Source of the DNA: Brooklawnia sp963780175
Lineage (GTDB): Bacteria > Actinomycetota > Actinomycetes > Propionibacteriales > Propionibacteriaceae
Direction: 5' to 3'
Assembly: GCA_963780175.1 (NCBI GenBank)
Contig: CAWAAT010000002.1
Location: 54,363 to 118,362, forward strand
Length of the DNA: 64,000 nucleotides
Below, piece by piece: positions 1 to 9,821 of the stretch. The notes beneath the pieces are model-generated. The model did no database searches. It had not been told where the DNA came from and saw only the letters and a list, made by a program, of their open reading frames with translations. Numbering within the stretch: the first letter of the stretch is position 1; each line of letters begins with the position of its first letter. Both the position numbers and the translations under genes were made by a program.

Positions 1-364
1 CGTTCTCGCCGTCCTGGCCCGGGGTGAGGTCGGGACGCGGTTCGACACCGGTGGCGATGATGAGGGTGTCGTAGTCGAGCACGCGTCCATCACCGAGGTG
101 AACGGCTTTCGCCGCCGCATCCACCCGGTCGATCTCGGCCAGGATGAGTTCGACTCCGTCGGGCAGGAAGTGATGCCGCGATCGGACGATCTTGTCCTCG
201 GTGTAGATACCGAAGGGCAGGAACAGGTAGCCGGGCTGGTAATGGTGATCGTCGTCACGGTCAACGACCGTGATGTCCAGTTCGTCCGGCGAGTACTGCG
301 CACGCAACTTGTTCGCAACGATCGTGCCGGCGGTGCCGCCACCCAGAACTAGCAGCTTCCTCAT
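1..364 (-). CDS. Sulfide:quinone oxidoreductase-like FAD flavoprotein (N-terminal part, runs off the window)
   Basis: The first ~121 codons of a pyridine-nucleotide-disulfide-type oxidoreductase read from ATG at 364 off the left edge. The N-terminus has a beta-alpha-beta FAD fold (MRKLLVLGGGTAGTIVANKL), then VVDRDDDHHYQPGYLFLPFG and later DTLIIATG, the second dinucleotide-contact motif. The early HHYQPGYLFLPFG segment is typical of sulfide:quinone oxidoreductases and related membrane-associated flavoproteins. The redox cysteines lie further along, outside the window, so substrate use cannot be confirmed. A GGAG ribosome site precedes the start. A CsoR/CstR-like palindrome sits about 33 bp upstream, which fits control by copper or persulfide stress. 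The family call is fairly safe; sulfide as substrate is inference. Confidence 0.8.
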   Translation of the reverse strand, partial: MRKLLVLGGGTAGTIVANKLRAQYSPDELDITVVDRDDDHHYQPGYLFLPFGIYTEDKIVRSRHHFLPDGVELILAEIDRVDAAAKAVHLGDGRVLDYDTLIIATGVEPRPDLTPGQDGEN

Positions 365-396
365 CGAGGCTCCTTCATGTGTATGAGGAGAACTTT

Positions 397-412
397 ATAC
401 CCCAAGGGGTAT
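397..412. promoter_or_regulatory. CsoR/CstR-type operator
   Basis: ATACCCCAAGGGGTAT consists of two 7-bp inverted arms around AA. This is the G/C-tract dyad typical of CsoR-family repressors (copper-sensing CsoR, persulfide-sensing CstR). It lies between a possible -35 (TTGATC) and -10 (TATAAA) on the minus strand, just upstream of the sulfide:quinone-oxidoreductase-like gene. A repressor bound there would block that promoter. With that target, CstR is the more natural candidate. No CsoR/CstR gene is in the window. Confidence 0.65.
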
Positions 413-525
413 CGGATCAATGGGCGACGCCCCGGTTCCCGGCTCGACCGTCTTGGCACCTGTGCGACACTTTCAGCATGGCGCAGCAGTCGCTGCGCCG
501 TGGTCCTCGCGCTGAGGAGCGAGCC

Positions 526-1461
526 ATGAGTCGCCGCTGGTGCTGTATTGACAATTCTCCGCTGAGTCGTGCTCGGGCAGGCAGGCGCGTTCTCGTCGGA
601 GCAGTCCTTGGCCTCGCACTCGTTTCATGCGCGGCCCCGCCACCAGGTCAGGGCACCCCCTCGCCGTCCGCGACCTCGGCGCCGGCGTCTGCGTCGTCCA
701 CCCAGCCGTCCAGGACGCCATCCAACCCCGGCTCCAGCGCGTCGGCCGGGCCTGCGAGTGTGCCGGTGTACTTCCTGGCCGACCAGCAGTTCGGGCCTCG
801 GCTGGCGCGAGAGGTGCGCAAGGTGACCGGGGATCCCCTCACGGCAGCGCTTCAGACGATGATCGACGGACCTGCCGACCCGGACTACTCGACGTCCTGG
901 AACCCCGAGACGGTAGTCCTGTCGGCTGCGGTCGCCTCCGGTGTCGTCACGGTCGATCTCAGCGACCATGCCCGCGATGCGCAGGTCGATGCCCAGAACG
1001 CCGGGCTGATGGTCCAGCAACTGGTGTACACGGCCACGACAGCAGACCCGGGGGCCCGCGTCCGACTCCTGGTCGGCGGCAAGGTTGCCGGTCAGTTGTG
1101 GGGCGGGGTGACCTGGGACGACGCGATCGGTAGGGGGGAGGTCTCCCAGGTCTTGTCTGCGGTGCAGCTCGACTTCCCGGCGCAAGGTTCCAGGTTGACG
1201 ACGGACAGGCTTTCCTTCTCAGGTGACTACCAGGCTGGCACGACTCTGACGTGGCGAGTTGCGCACGCTGCCACCGATGAAGAGGCGGCCACGGGGGTTG
1301 TCGAGGCCACAACGGGGGATGGGTTCGCCGAATTCTCGATCAACCCACAGCTCGGGCCGGGTCGATACATCCTGGAACTGCGCGCCCAGCGGGCAGGTGA
1401 CCTGGGGGCAACTCCGCTCGCGATCGAGACGAGGGAGTTCTCCGTCCATCTGGCGGCCTGA
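526..1461 (+). CDS. GerMN/Gmad2-domain lipoprotein
   Basis: A 311-residue secreted lipoprotein of unknown substrate. The start at 526 is chosen because GAGGAG lies 6 bp upstream and it yields a compact signal sequence (RRVLVGAVLGLALVSC) whose lipobox cysteine would be lipidated. A Pro/Ser/Thr-rich linker follows. Next is a GerMN-like domain (VPVYFLAD..., LTAALQTMIDGP, VVTVDLSDHARD), then a C-terminal Ig-like Gmad2-type domain (LTTDRLSFSGDYQAGTTLTWRV to the end). GerMN/Gmad2 proteins in Actinobacteria are cell-envelope proteins of largely unknown role. The gene stands alone between the divergent flavoprotein and the SLH protein. A longer in-frame start at 379 would add a non-signal-like extension and is less likely. 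Confidence 0.8.
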   Translation: MSRRWCCIDNSPLSRARAGRRVLVGAVLGLALVSCAAPPPGQGTPSPSATSAPASASSTQPSRTPSNPGSSASAGPASVPVYFLADQQFGPRLAREVRKVTGDPLTAALQTMIDGPADPDYSTSWNPETVVLSAAVASGVVTVDLSDHARDAQVDAQNAGLMVQQLVYTATTADPGARVRLLVGGKVAGQLWGGVTWDDAIGRGEVSQVLSAVQLDFPAQGSRLTTDRLSFSGDYQAGTTLTWRVAHAATDEEAATGVVEATTGDGFAEFSINPQLGPGRYILELRAQRAGDLGATPLAIETREFSVHLAA

Positions 1462-2248
1462 GACGTTTCCTCAACCGGTGGTCCAGGCCTTTGTAGCTGG
1501 ACCACTTGTCAGACGTCCGGAGGGTGGCCGTACACTGCGAAACGAATGTTGACTCCCGGGAGGATTTACTGATGTCAAAGCGGAGCGCAGGGCGGCGTAC
1601 ACGACGGCGGGGTCTGTCAGCACTACTGGCCACCCTCCTGGCGCTGATGGTCGCACTACCCATGGGTGGGGCGTCGGCGGTCGCGCAGGTCCCGAGCTAC
1701 ACGCCTCCCGTGGTCTCGCCGTTCACCGACGTGGCGACCACCGATCCCGCCTACACCGAGATCGCCTGGATGTGGGACGAGGGCATCTCGACCGGCTGGG
1801 ATGACGAGACCTACCGGCCCACCCAGCAGGTCGACCGGGATGCGATGGCGGCGTTCTTCTACCGCTACAAGGAGTCCCCGGCCGTTCACGGCGCCGACCA
1901 CCTCGTGCTTCGCCGACATCACCACCAGCACCCAGTTCTTCAAGGAAATGTGTTGGATGAAGGACACCGGCATCAGCACCGGCTGGGACGACAACACCTA
2001 TCGTCCGTGGACGGTCACCTACCGGGACGCGATGTCCGCATTCTTGTACCGCGTCGCGGGCTCGCCCAACTACACGCCTCCGGCCACCTCGAAGTTCACC
2101 GACATCACCACCACCACGCAGTTCTACAAGGAGATGTCGTGGCTGGCCGAGATGGGCATCGCCACCGGCGTCGAGGACGGCACGTTCGACCCTTGGACGC
2201 CCGTCACCCGGTCGATGATGGCCACCTTCATGTACCGACTGGCCAACC

Positions 2249-3530
2249 TGTCGAGCTTGCAGGTCGCCACCACCGCACTGCCCTCGGGCACCGTTGGCCA
2301 GCCCTACACCGTGACCCTCGCGGCCTCGGGAGGCACCACCCCGCACAGCTGGCAGGCGAAGAACCTACCTGCGGGGTTGTCGTTGAACGGCGACACCATC
2401 TCCGGCACCCCCACAGCGGTGGGCGCGTCGGCCGTCGAGGTGACTGTCACCGATAATGCCGGCGCCACGGCAACCCTGACCCTGGGGCTGAGCATCGTCG
2501 CACCGCTCTCGATCACCACCACCTTGCTGCCAGTCGGTGCGGTGGGCCAGGCCTACACCCCGACCACCCTGAGCGCAGCCGGTGGGGTTCCGCCGGTCAG
2601 CTGGACCGCCCAGGGCCTGCTGCCCGCAGGGTTGGGCGTCTCGGCCACCGGTGAGATCACCGGCACCCCGACTGCTGCCGGCGTCTCCTCGGTGACTTTC
2701 ATCGCGACCGATCTTGAGGGACGCACTGCCAACAAGAGCCTCAGCTTCGACATCGCGGCCGCTCCGTTGAGCATCACGACGACGTCCCTGCCCCCCAGCA
2801 CGGTTGGCGATCCCTACACGACTCCCGCGAGCGCCGCCGGTGGCAAGACTCCCTACTCCTGGACGATCAGCAACCTGCCGACCGGGTTCAGCGCTGCGGG
2901 GAACACCATCAGCGGGACACCCACCGCGGCCGGAACCACCAGTGTGGCCGTTGAGGTCAAGGACGCTGACGGTCGGGTGGCCACCAAGAGCCTCAACCTG
3001 GTCGTCTCGCAGCCGCTGGCGATCACCACTGCCTCCTTGCCCACTGCCTCCCTCGGCGTCGAGTACTCGACGACGCTGGCGGCGACCGGCGGCGTCCCCA
3101 CCTACACCTGGGGCGCGTCCGGACTGCCTGCGGGTCTGACCCTGATCGGCGGCACGATCAGCGGCACCCCGACGGTTCAGGGCACCTTCCCCGTCTTGCT
3201 GAGCGTCAGTGACGTCGACGGTCGCAGCACGTCCGTCACCTTGAACATGGTTGTCGACAACGCTCTCGTGATGACCACGACGTCCCTGCCGGGCGCCACC
3301 GTCGGCAAGCCCTACTCGGTCAAGCTGACTGCTGCCGGCGGGATCGCACCGTACACCTGGTCGGCCCCCGGGCTGCCCGCGGGCCTGTCCCTGAACGGTG
3401 ACACCATCTCCGGCACGCCCACCACGGCGGGCGCGGTCCAGGTGACTGTCACTGTCACCGACTCCGAGGCCCCGACGCCCCAATCGGTCAGCTCGAGCAT
3501 GACGCTCGCGGTTTCCGAGGCGGAAACGGG
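2249..3530 (+). repeat. Five tandem putative-Ig domain repeats
   Basis: Five ~80-85-residue modules lie inside the SLH surface protein. Each has the pattern TTxLPxxxVGxPYxxxLxAxGGxxPYxWxxxxLPAGLxxxxxTISGTPTxxG. This is the He_PIG-type immunoglobulin-like fold common in long bacterial surface stalks. The copies differ enough in DNA sequence to be old duplications. Confidence 0.8.
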
Positions 3531-3534
3531 ACTC

Positions 3535-4755
3535 GCGCTGCTCAAGACCGTGGTCAACCCGTACGGCACCGCTGCCAATGCGAACAACTGGACCTTGAGC
3601 GCTGACGGTCCAGGCACTGCAAGCGACCTGACCGGAGCCGGTGGCGTCGCCCGCACGCCGGTCGCGGCAGGCACCTACACCCTGTCAGAGACCGGTTCGG
3701 TCGCCGGTTACACCAACGGCACGACCTGGACGTGTGCCACCACCGGCGGCACGCCGGTGAGCGTCACCAACAACCAGGTGACGCTCGCCGCGGGGGCAGA
3801 CGTCGCGTGCACCATCACCAACACCGCCATCGCCCCCCACCTGACGTTGAAGAAGAACGTGGTGGACGCCGCCGGAGCACCCGTGCCGGCGACGAACTGG
3901 ACGCTCAAGGCGGACGGGCCGGGAGACACCGACCTGTCCGGCAGCGGCGGCGTCGCACGCACCCCCGTCAAGGAGGGCAGCTACACCCTCTCTGAGACCG
4001 GTTCGGTGGCCGGATATGTCAACGGCACCGTGTGGTCGTGTGCCACCGTCGGCGGCGCTCCGGTCAGCGTCACCAACAACAACCAGGTGACGCTGAGCGT
4101 TGGCGCCGACGTCGAGTGCAGCATCACCAACACTGCGAACGCTCCCTACCTGAGTCTGGTCAAGAGCGTCGTCAACACTGGCGGCAATGCCGTTGCGGCG
4201 GCCAACTGGACGCTGGCTGCCGACGGACCCGGCGCAAGCGACCTCTCCGGGGCTGGTGGTGTGGCTCGCACCCAGGTCGCCACGGGCACCTACACCCTGT
4301 CCGAGACCGGGACGGTGGCCGGCTACACCAACGGCACGACCTGGACCTGTGCCACCGTCGGCGGCGCGCCGGTCACCGTCACCAACAACCAGGTGACCCT
4401 GGCCGCTGGGGCGGACGTCCGGTGCACCATCACCAACACGGCTAACGCCCCCTACCTGAGCCTGGTCAAGAAGGTGGTGAACACCGCTGGGGCGCCCGCG
4501 TCAGCGTCCCACTGGACGTTGCGTGCCGACGGCCCAGGTGCCACCGACCTGGCCGGTGCCGGCGGCGTCGGCCGCACCAAGGTCGTGGAGGGCAGCTACA
4601 CGCTGTCCGAGATCGGTTCGCTCTCCGGGTACAGCAACGGCACCACGTGGTCGTGCGTCGATGCGAGCAGCGCCCCGGTCGCCGTCACGAACAACCGCGT
4701 GACGCTCGGCACGGGTGCTGATGTCACCTGCAGCATCACGAACACCGCCATCGTC
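3535..4755 (+). repeat. Four tandem SpaA/prealbumin-like repeats
   Basis: Four ~100-residue modules follow the pattern L-K-x-VVN...NWTLxADGPG...DLSGxGGVARTxVxxGxYTLSETGxVAGYxNGTTWxCATxGGxPVxVTNNxVTLxxGADVxCTITNTA. This resembles the SpaA/Cna-B-like folds of Gram-positive adhesins and pilins. The copies are close to one another (same SETG, TNGTTW and CTITNTA blocks), which suggests recent expansion or homogenisation. It is a likely site of length variation. Confidence 0.75.
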
Positions 4756-6126
4756 GCTGCCCCGCACATCGGCGTGGGCACCTACTCGCCCACCAGCGTC
4801 TACCGCTACTGGAACGCCACCACTCGTGACTGGGTGACGGTGCCCGATCACGGTGACTTCGGCGTGCCCGCCGGTTACGGCGGCCAGGAGGGAGTGCAGT
4901 ACTACGTCCCGCTGATCGCCTCCGGAGCCGACGACATGGTCGGCATCTACCGCTGGTACAGCGCAGCGGACGGCGACTGGGTCGACATCCCGGAGGGCGG
5001 CGAACACGTCCGGCTACACCTCCCGGGCGTTCCATCACTACCTGTTCAAGAGCTCCGGCACGAACCGGGTGGCGGTGAACCGTTGGTGGAATGCCGCGGA
5101 TCGTGACTGGATGACGGTCAGCGCCAACGAGTACTCCGACGCCACGCTGCAGAGCTGGGGTTACACGAACAAGACGCTGCTGGGTTACGCCCATGCGACG
5201 CAGAGCAACTACCAGGGATACTTCAGCCTCGGCACGCCGCAGGGCGGGGTGGTCGACAGCAGCTACGCGTCGGGAGAGTACCCGCACACGATGAGCGTGC
5301 TCGACGTCAACCCGACGAATCTTCCCGAGATCAACGCGGGCTACCGCTACCTCGGGTACTTCGGGCACAACGACTGCGGCGGCATCAACATCGCCAGGAC
5401 GAACAGTCTGGATTCCGCTGACTGGTACGTCGGTGGCCACCAGCCGTGGTTCCCCGACTCCTGGCCCTGCCGGTGGGCCTTCGGTGCGATCGCCGACGGT
5501 TCCCGAATCGCCTTGGTGGTGAACGAACAGTGGGACACCACGGTCACCTTGCAGATGTCGGTGGACGGTCTGGACGGCACCGAGTTCGACAACGCCAGGA
5601 CGCTGCTCTACGCCGCGGGCACGACCGGCATCGGCAATCCGACGCTGTTCCGCGACCCCACCAACAACCGGTACTACCTGTACTTCTACCGGGTGATCCC
5701 GTCGGCCAGTACCGCCACCGACTACCTGTACGAGCTCAGGGTCAAGTCAGCCACCACCATCGAGGGCCTGATCGGCGGGGGTGAACAGGATCTGGGGACG
5801 CGGATCGCACTGACCCACAACATCTTCGCGGCGCCGTCCATGATGTACGCCAACGGTGTCTACTACTTGGCCACCGAGACCAGGGAGAGCAACGTCTGGA
5901 AGACCCGCGTCATGACGGGCAGCTCGCCCACCGGGCCGTTCTACGAGGTTCCCGGCAATCCGCTCTACGTGGACGGCGCGGCCTGCGTGTTCCAGCACCA
6001 GTTCGGCACCGAACTGCACGCCTGGTACTGCATGCAGACCCAGCCGGGCAATCAGGACGCCTGGCGCCTCGACCACGTGAAGGGCAACCTGCTCAGTCCC
6101 AACTGATCGACCAGGCAGCATCACCG

Positions 6127-6171
6127 GTCCACCCCGGCCCCTCGTCAATCGACGCAGGAGCCGGGGTGGAC
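6127..6171. terminator. Bidirectional intrinsic terminator
   Basis: GTCCACCCCGGC (6127-6138) and its exact complement GCCGGGGTGGAC (6160-6171) form a 12-bp stem with a 21-nt loop. It lies in the 78-bp gap between two convergent genes. There is no long U tract, as is common in high-GC actinobacteria. Confidence 0.7.
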
Positions 6172-6184
6172 TGTTATGGGTGCA

Positions 6185-8285
6185 TCACCGCCAGGTGAAG
6201 CCTGCGGCCTGCAGTTCCAGGTCGAGGTTCGGGGCGAGCGAGGTCGCATACAACTGGCTGATATGGCTCTGGTTGAGGTAGACGTAAACGTTGCCGACCA
6301 CCGGACGGCAGTATCCGTCCGGGCAGATCCAGGGGGTCAGGTCGAGTGAGTACAGGGTTCCCGGGCCTGTCGCGTATTCGGCCAGGTCTGCGTTGATGTC
6401 ATCGGCTGCGAAGATCTCCTCGGTCCCGATGACGCAGTCTGCCCCCATCGGCTGGTCCGTGCACGCTTCGGGCTCGTCGGGGATGCGCGGTTGGTCACGG
6501 ATACCGATGATGTCGATGCCCGCCGCGCTCAGCCGGGAGATCGCCTCGCCCATGCCTGGCGGTACGAACTCCTCCTCAGCGATCGAGGTGGTGTGGGTGA
6601 AGACCGCCGCCGGCCTGAGCTCTTCCAGGTAGTCGAGCACTTCGGCCTGCCACTGGTCGCATTCGGTGAAGTAGTCCTCAACGCCGAGCGGGCAGCCGTC
6701 CAGCAGCACCGCCACGATCGTGTGGTCGTGCGCGACGGCCAGTGGTTTCAGGGCGCCCATCAGCTGTTCGATGCGCGAGCTGCCGATGACCACGATGAGC
6801 TTGTCGGGGTCGCCGCCAGCGCTCTGCCGGCAGCCCTCGGCGAGCAGTTCGGAGGCCGGCAGAAGCGACGCGTCGCAGTCCTTGTCGAGTTCGACCCAGT
6901 CGAAGGTGAGATCCTGCGGCAGCGGCAGCACCGGCGCAGCCGGGTCGTCCGGACCGCCCCAATCCCCGAGCAGCGCGCCGGCCCCCGGGTTGTTGCCGAT
7001 GATCCGGTCGATCGCCTGCGCCCGCTGGCGGTCGAGCCGCGCCTGCACTGCCAGCACGGGGGCGAGACCGACCACCAGGAAGAGGACGATCACGGCGACC
7101 TGACGCCAGGTTCGCGCCCCGAGCCAGGCAGAGCGGCGGATGGGGACGTCCACCCAGGCCGTGAGCAGCTGCGCCAGCAGGAGGCTGACGGCGACCAGCA
7201 ACGCCTCTTCCACCAGGGTGGCGGCGCTGCCCGTCGCGCACCACCAGCAAGGTGACCAGCAGGGGCCAGTGCACGAGGTACAGGCAGTACGAGATGTCGC
7301 CCAGCCACGCCAGCGGACGCGACGCCAGGAGGGCGTCCACGCCCAGGAGCGACCAGGTGCGTCCGGCACCGATGACCAGACAGGCGGCCAACGTGGGCCA
7401 TAAGGCGATCCACCCCGGGAAGGCGCCCGTGACGTCCACGACGAAGCCGACAGCGAGCATGGAGAGCAGCCCGGACCAGCCGAGCAGCACGCGGACAGAC
7501 CGCCATCCCGCAGTCTGAGGTTGGGTTCCCGGCCCGAAGCCGAACCGTCGTTCGATGATGGGCAGCACCAGGGAGAGCAGCGATCCGAGGGCGAACTCCC
7601 ACGCTCGGGCACGGGTGTCGAAGTAGGCCAGCGTCTGGTTGTTCGCCGTCGACCAGACGGACCAGGCCAGCGAGGTGGCGAACGTCACGCCGAAGATGAC
7701 GGTGAGGGTGCGGCGCGCGTCCCAACCGCGCCATCTGACCAACAACCAGCCCAGAGCCATCAGCAGCGGCCAGAGCAGGAAGATCTGGCCCTGCACCGAC
7801 AGCGACCAGAAGTGTTGCAGCGGGCTGGCTTCCGATCGGTCCAGTGCGTAGTAGTCGACCGCTTCGGCGGCCAGGTGCCAGTTCTGCGTGTAGGTCACGG
7901 AGGCCACGGCGTCATCCAGGACGCCCCGCAAACGGTAGGGGGGCAGGAATGCCTGGGCCAGCAGCACCGTGAGCAGGATCGTCACGACTGCTGGTGGCAG
8001 CAAACGCTTGAATGCCTTGGCACAGTAGGCCCCGATCCCGGGGCGACGGCCCCGCGCCAGGCGGTCGGCGAACGACCCGGTCATCAGGAAGGCGGAGATC
8101 ATCAGGAAGACGTCGACACCACCGCTGACGCGTCCAAGGAAGACGTGATAGACGACGACCATGCCGATCGCGACGCCTCGCAGGCCGTGGAGTTCGCGGC
8201 GATAGCGCGCGGGGAGCGGCGGGCTCATCGGCTCACGGTCGGTACCTGGCAGGACGAAGCACAGGGAGATCCTAGGCCCCGACAT
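6185..8285 (-). pseudogene. OafA/YrhL-type membrane acyltransferase with C-terminal SGNH domain (one frameshift)
   Basis: A ~700-codon acyltransferase-3 protein that would O-acylate cell-wall or exopolysaccharide sugars. The N-terminal half has the family hallmark RRELHGLRGVAIGMVVVYHVF with the essential His, then GGVDVFLMISAFLMTG and about ten membrane helices. The C-terminal ~300 residues form an extracytoplasmic SGNH-like esterase domain (VVIGSSRIEQL in block I, NQSHISQLYATSLAP near the end). The frame breaks near 7229: VVRDG continues as SAATLVEEALLVAVSLLLAQ one base later, and both halves are otherwise intact. Start 8285 is the longest; 8228 (MSPPLPARYRREL) is equally possible, and neither has a strong ribosome site. 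Block I reads GSS where GDS is typical, and the usual C-terminal Asp position reads N-Q-S-H, so SGNH activity is uncertain. Confidence 0.8.
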
Positions 8286-8326
8286 GACGACCGGGGCACA
8301 GAGGAATCACCCGCGTGGTTGGTGGC

Positions 8327-8743
8327 TCACCGCATGGTCTGCAGAACGTCCATCAGCTGCGGCTTGCGGGGAGCTCCGACGATCCTGTGACGGATCGCGC
8401 CGGTGGCGTCCAGGACGAGCACCGTCGGGGTGCGGGCGATCGCGAACTCCTCGACGAGGTCGAGCCTGCTCTCGGCATCCAGTTCGACGTGCGCCACGTC
8501 GGGCTGCTCGGCCGCCAACCCCGACAGCACAGACCGGGTGCTGCGGCATGGCGCGCAGGTCGCCGATGAGAATTGGACGAAGGTGGCGGCGGCCCCGAGT
8601 TCGTGGCCGATCCGGGTGGAGTTCAGCCGCGGAGTCTGATCTCCAGGCGCCTCTGCTCGCGCACGTCCGTCGGTCGCCCGCCGGTAGAGGCCGATCGCGA
8701 GAGTGGCCGCGACGGCGATGGCCAGCACGATGAGTCCGGTCAT
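8327..8743 (-). CDS. Membrane-anchored TlpA/thioredoxin-like protein
   Basis: A 138-residue protein with an N-terminal membrane anchor (MTGLIVLAIAVAATLAIGLY) and a thioredoxin fold carrying a CxxC centre (FSSATCAPCRS) and a cis-Pro loop (ARTPTVLVLDATG). It is likely a thiol-disulfide reductase or oxidase acting outside the membrane. Its ATG overlaps the stop of the DUF4395 gene by 4 nt (ATGA), so the two are translationally coupled. This start also gives a clean membrane anchor, unlike the longer upstream reading. Thioredoxin/DUF4395 pairs are a recurring arrangement in actinobacteria; the partner's function is not known. Confidence 0.85.
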   Translation of the reverse strand: MTGLIVLAIAVAATLAIGLYRRATDGRARAEAPGDQTPRLNSTRIGHELGAAATFVQFSSATCAPCRSTRSVLSGLAAEQPDVAHVELDAESRLDLVEEFAIARTPTVLVLDATGAIRHRIVGAPRKPQLMDVLQTMR

Positions 8744-9216
8744 GACGTGGCGCTCGACGGGATCAGCCTGGCCTGGGCTCGGCGTCCGAGCAGGTAGAGC
8801 TCGCAGCCGAGGCAGAAGTCGAAGGCCGCGTTCAGCAGCGCGGCTGTGAGGGCGAAGCCGACGGCGACGTAGAAGACGGCGCTCGAGTCCAGCAGCGTCC
8901 CAGCCAGCGCGACCAGGGCGAAGCCGAGGCCCACCGCCTGCGCGAATCGGGGCGGGCGCTCGTCCTCCAACTCGGCCGGGGGCGCCAGCCGTGGTCGGAC
9001 GAATCGTCGGAAGAGCCAACCGTAGGGCTGGAAACGCAGGCCGAGGAGCGCGCCGCCGCCGAACGCCAGGGTCTGGATGACCAGCAGCGGCAGACCCTGG
9101 CTGGGCCCGAGGACCAGGGCGGTCCCGAGGACGACCGCGGTGACCGCGGCTCCGAACCGCGGGCCGCGCGGGTCAACCGTGGTGCTTGGTTGGGTGGGCA
9201 GTGTGGCTGATGTCAT
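8740..9216 (-). CDS. DUF4395 membrane protein
   Basis: A 158-residue integral membrane protein matching DUF4395 in layout. It has four hydrophobic helices (FGAAVTAVVLGTALVLG, LLVIQTLAFGGGALLG, FAQAVGLGFALVALAGTLL, VAVGFALTAALLNAAFDFCLGC), the FQPYGWLFRRFVRPRL loop and the C-terminal FDFCLGCELYLL motif. The paired cysteines CLGC could exchange electrons with the downstream thioredoxin-like partner, with which it overlaps by 4 nt. The role is inferred as membrane thiol electron transfer and is not established. It is the first gene of a minus-strand run; a perfect inverted repeat lies 135 bp upstream. Confidence 0.85.
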   Translation of the reverse strand: MTSATLPTQPSTTVDPRGPRFGAAVTAVVLGTALVLGPSQGLPLLVIQTLAFGGGALLGLRFQPYGWLFRRFVRPRLAPPAELEDERPPRFAQAVGLGFALVALAGTLLDSSAVFYVAVGFALTAALLNAAFDFCLGCELYLLGRRAQARLIPSSATS

Positions 9217-9350
9217 GGGAGTAGTCCTCCAGGAAAGAGATGTCTGGTGCTCGAAAGATGTCTGACAGCCATCCCGCAGCGGGCCGGGCCCACGATTCGA
9301 GGAGGTTGACCGCTGCGCGACTCACGCGAGGTGAGGCGGCGATCAGGATG

Positions 9351-9378
9351 GTGTTGTCAGGCCTGAGCGTGACAACAC
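9351..9378. promoter_or_regulatory. Perfect 9-bp inverted repeat upstream of the DUF4395/thioredoxin operon
   Basis: GTGTTGTCA (9351-9359) and TGACAACAC (9370-9378) are separated by 10 bp in the divergent region between the DUF4395 gene and the copper operon. Its size fits a dimeric repressor operator. The cognate factor is not identifiable. Confidence 0.45.
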
Positions 9379-9511
9379 ATGCACATGAGACGGCGCAGCG
9401 AACGAGCGGTGCTCGCGGACCTGCGGTTGGTGTGCATGCGATGGAACATAGCAGAGCGTTCAAGCCTCCAGGCTGCTCGCAAGGTTTGGGGAGCGGTGAG
9501 GGTCCCCGACC

Positions 9512-9525
9512 TACCCTTGGGGGTA
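9512..9525. promoter_or_regulatory. CsoR-like operator upstream of the copper operon
   Basis: TACCCTTGGGGGTA is an imperfect dyad with TACCC/GGGTA arms. It resembles the CsoR box and the site at 397-412. It lies about 40 bp upstream of the SHOCT/multicopper oxidase pair, so copper-responsive derepression is likely. Confidence 0.55.
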
Positions 9526-9563
9526 TCAGGTTGACTTCGGCCTGCGGACAGGAGGGTGTGGTC

Positions 9564-9821
9564 GTGATGCGCAACTGGGACGGGATGGGCTTTGGCATGG
9601 GTGGGATGGTGTTCTTCGGGGTGCTTCTGCTTGTCGGGCTGGTGGTGTTGATCGTGCTGCTCGTGCGGGTCTTGGGTGCGGGCGTTCGTCCAGGCGGGGC
9701 GAACTCGGCGCAGGGGGACGGGTCCGTCCAGGCGCGAGCGATTCTGGCCGAGAGATACGCGCGTGGCGAGATCGACACCGAGGAGTACCAGGCCAAGCTG
9801 AGGGTCCTCGGGGGCTCATGA
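9564..9821 (+). CDS. Small membrane SHOCT-domain protein
   Basis: An ~84-residue protein with one strong membrane helix (GGMVFFGVLLLVGLVVLIVLLVRVLG) and a C-terminal SHOCT motif (ILAERYARGEIDTEEYQAKLRVL). SHOCT segments are short oligomerisation or partner-binding helices common in membrane proteins next to copper-resistance genes. GGAGG at 9551 best serves GTG 9564; ATG 9567, three bases later, is equally plausible. The longer in-frame extension lies upstream of the CsoR-like box and is not coding-like. The stop overlaps the multicopper oxidase start by 4 nt (ATGA), which indicates an operon. Confidence 0.8.
   Translation: MMRNWDGMGFGMGGMVFFGVLLLVGLVVLIVLLVRVLGAGVRPGGANSAQGDGSVQARAILAERYARGEIDTEEYQAKLRVLGGS

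Larger units (their letters stand above)
1572..6106 (+). pseudogene. Giant SLH-domain surface protein with Ig-like and SpaA-like repeats (two frameshifts)
   Basis: About 1510 codons of a secreted surface protein. GGGAGG precedes ATG 1572. A signal peptide (LLATLLALMVALPMGGASA) is followed by three SLH repeats (FTDV...GISTGWDDETYRP...RDAMAAFFYR and similar), five putative-Ig domains (about 2250-3530), four SpaA/prealbumin-like repeats (about 3535-4755), three aromatic repeats (YRYWNATTRDW, YRWYSAADGDW, VNRWWNAADRDW) and a ~330-residue C-terminal region with beta-propeller-like sequence (IGNPTLFRDPTNNRYYLYFY). The frame changes near 1884, inside SLH repeat 2, and near 5008, inside the aromatic repeats. 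Both are repaired by removing one base, and homology runs through both. SLH repeats probably tether it to wall polymer; the rest suggests adhesion or carbohydrate binding. Whether the breaks are real or sequencing error is unresolved. Confidence 0.75.

Noticed and set aside
2365..3483. 372-codon minus-strand frame opposite the Ig-like repeats
   Set aside because: Gly/Arg/Gln-rich with periodicity that mirrors the repeats on the real strand; no ribosome site or fold.
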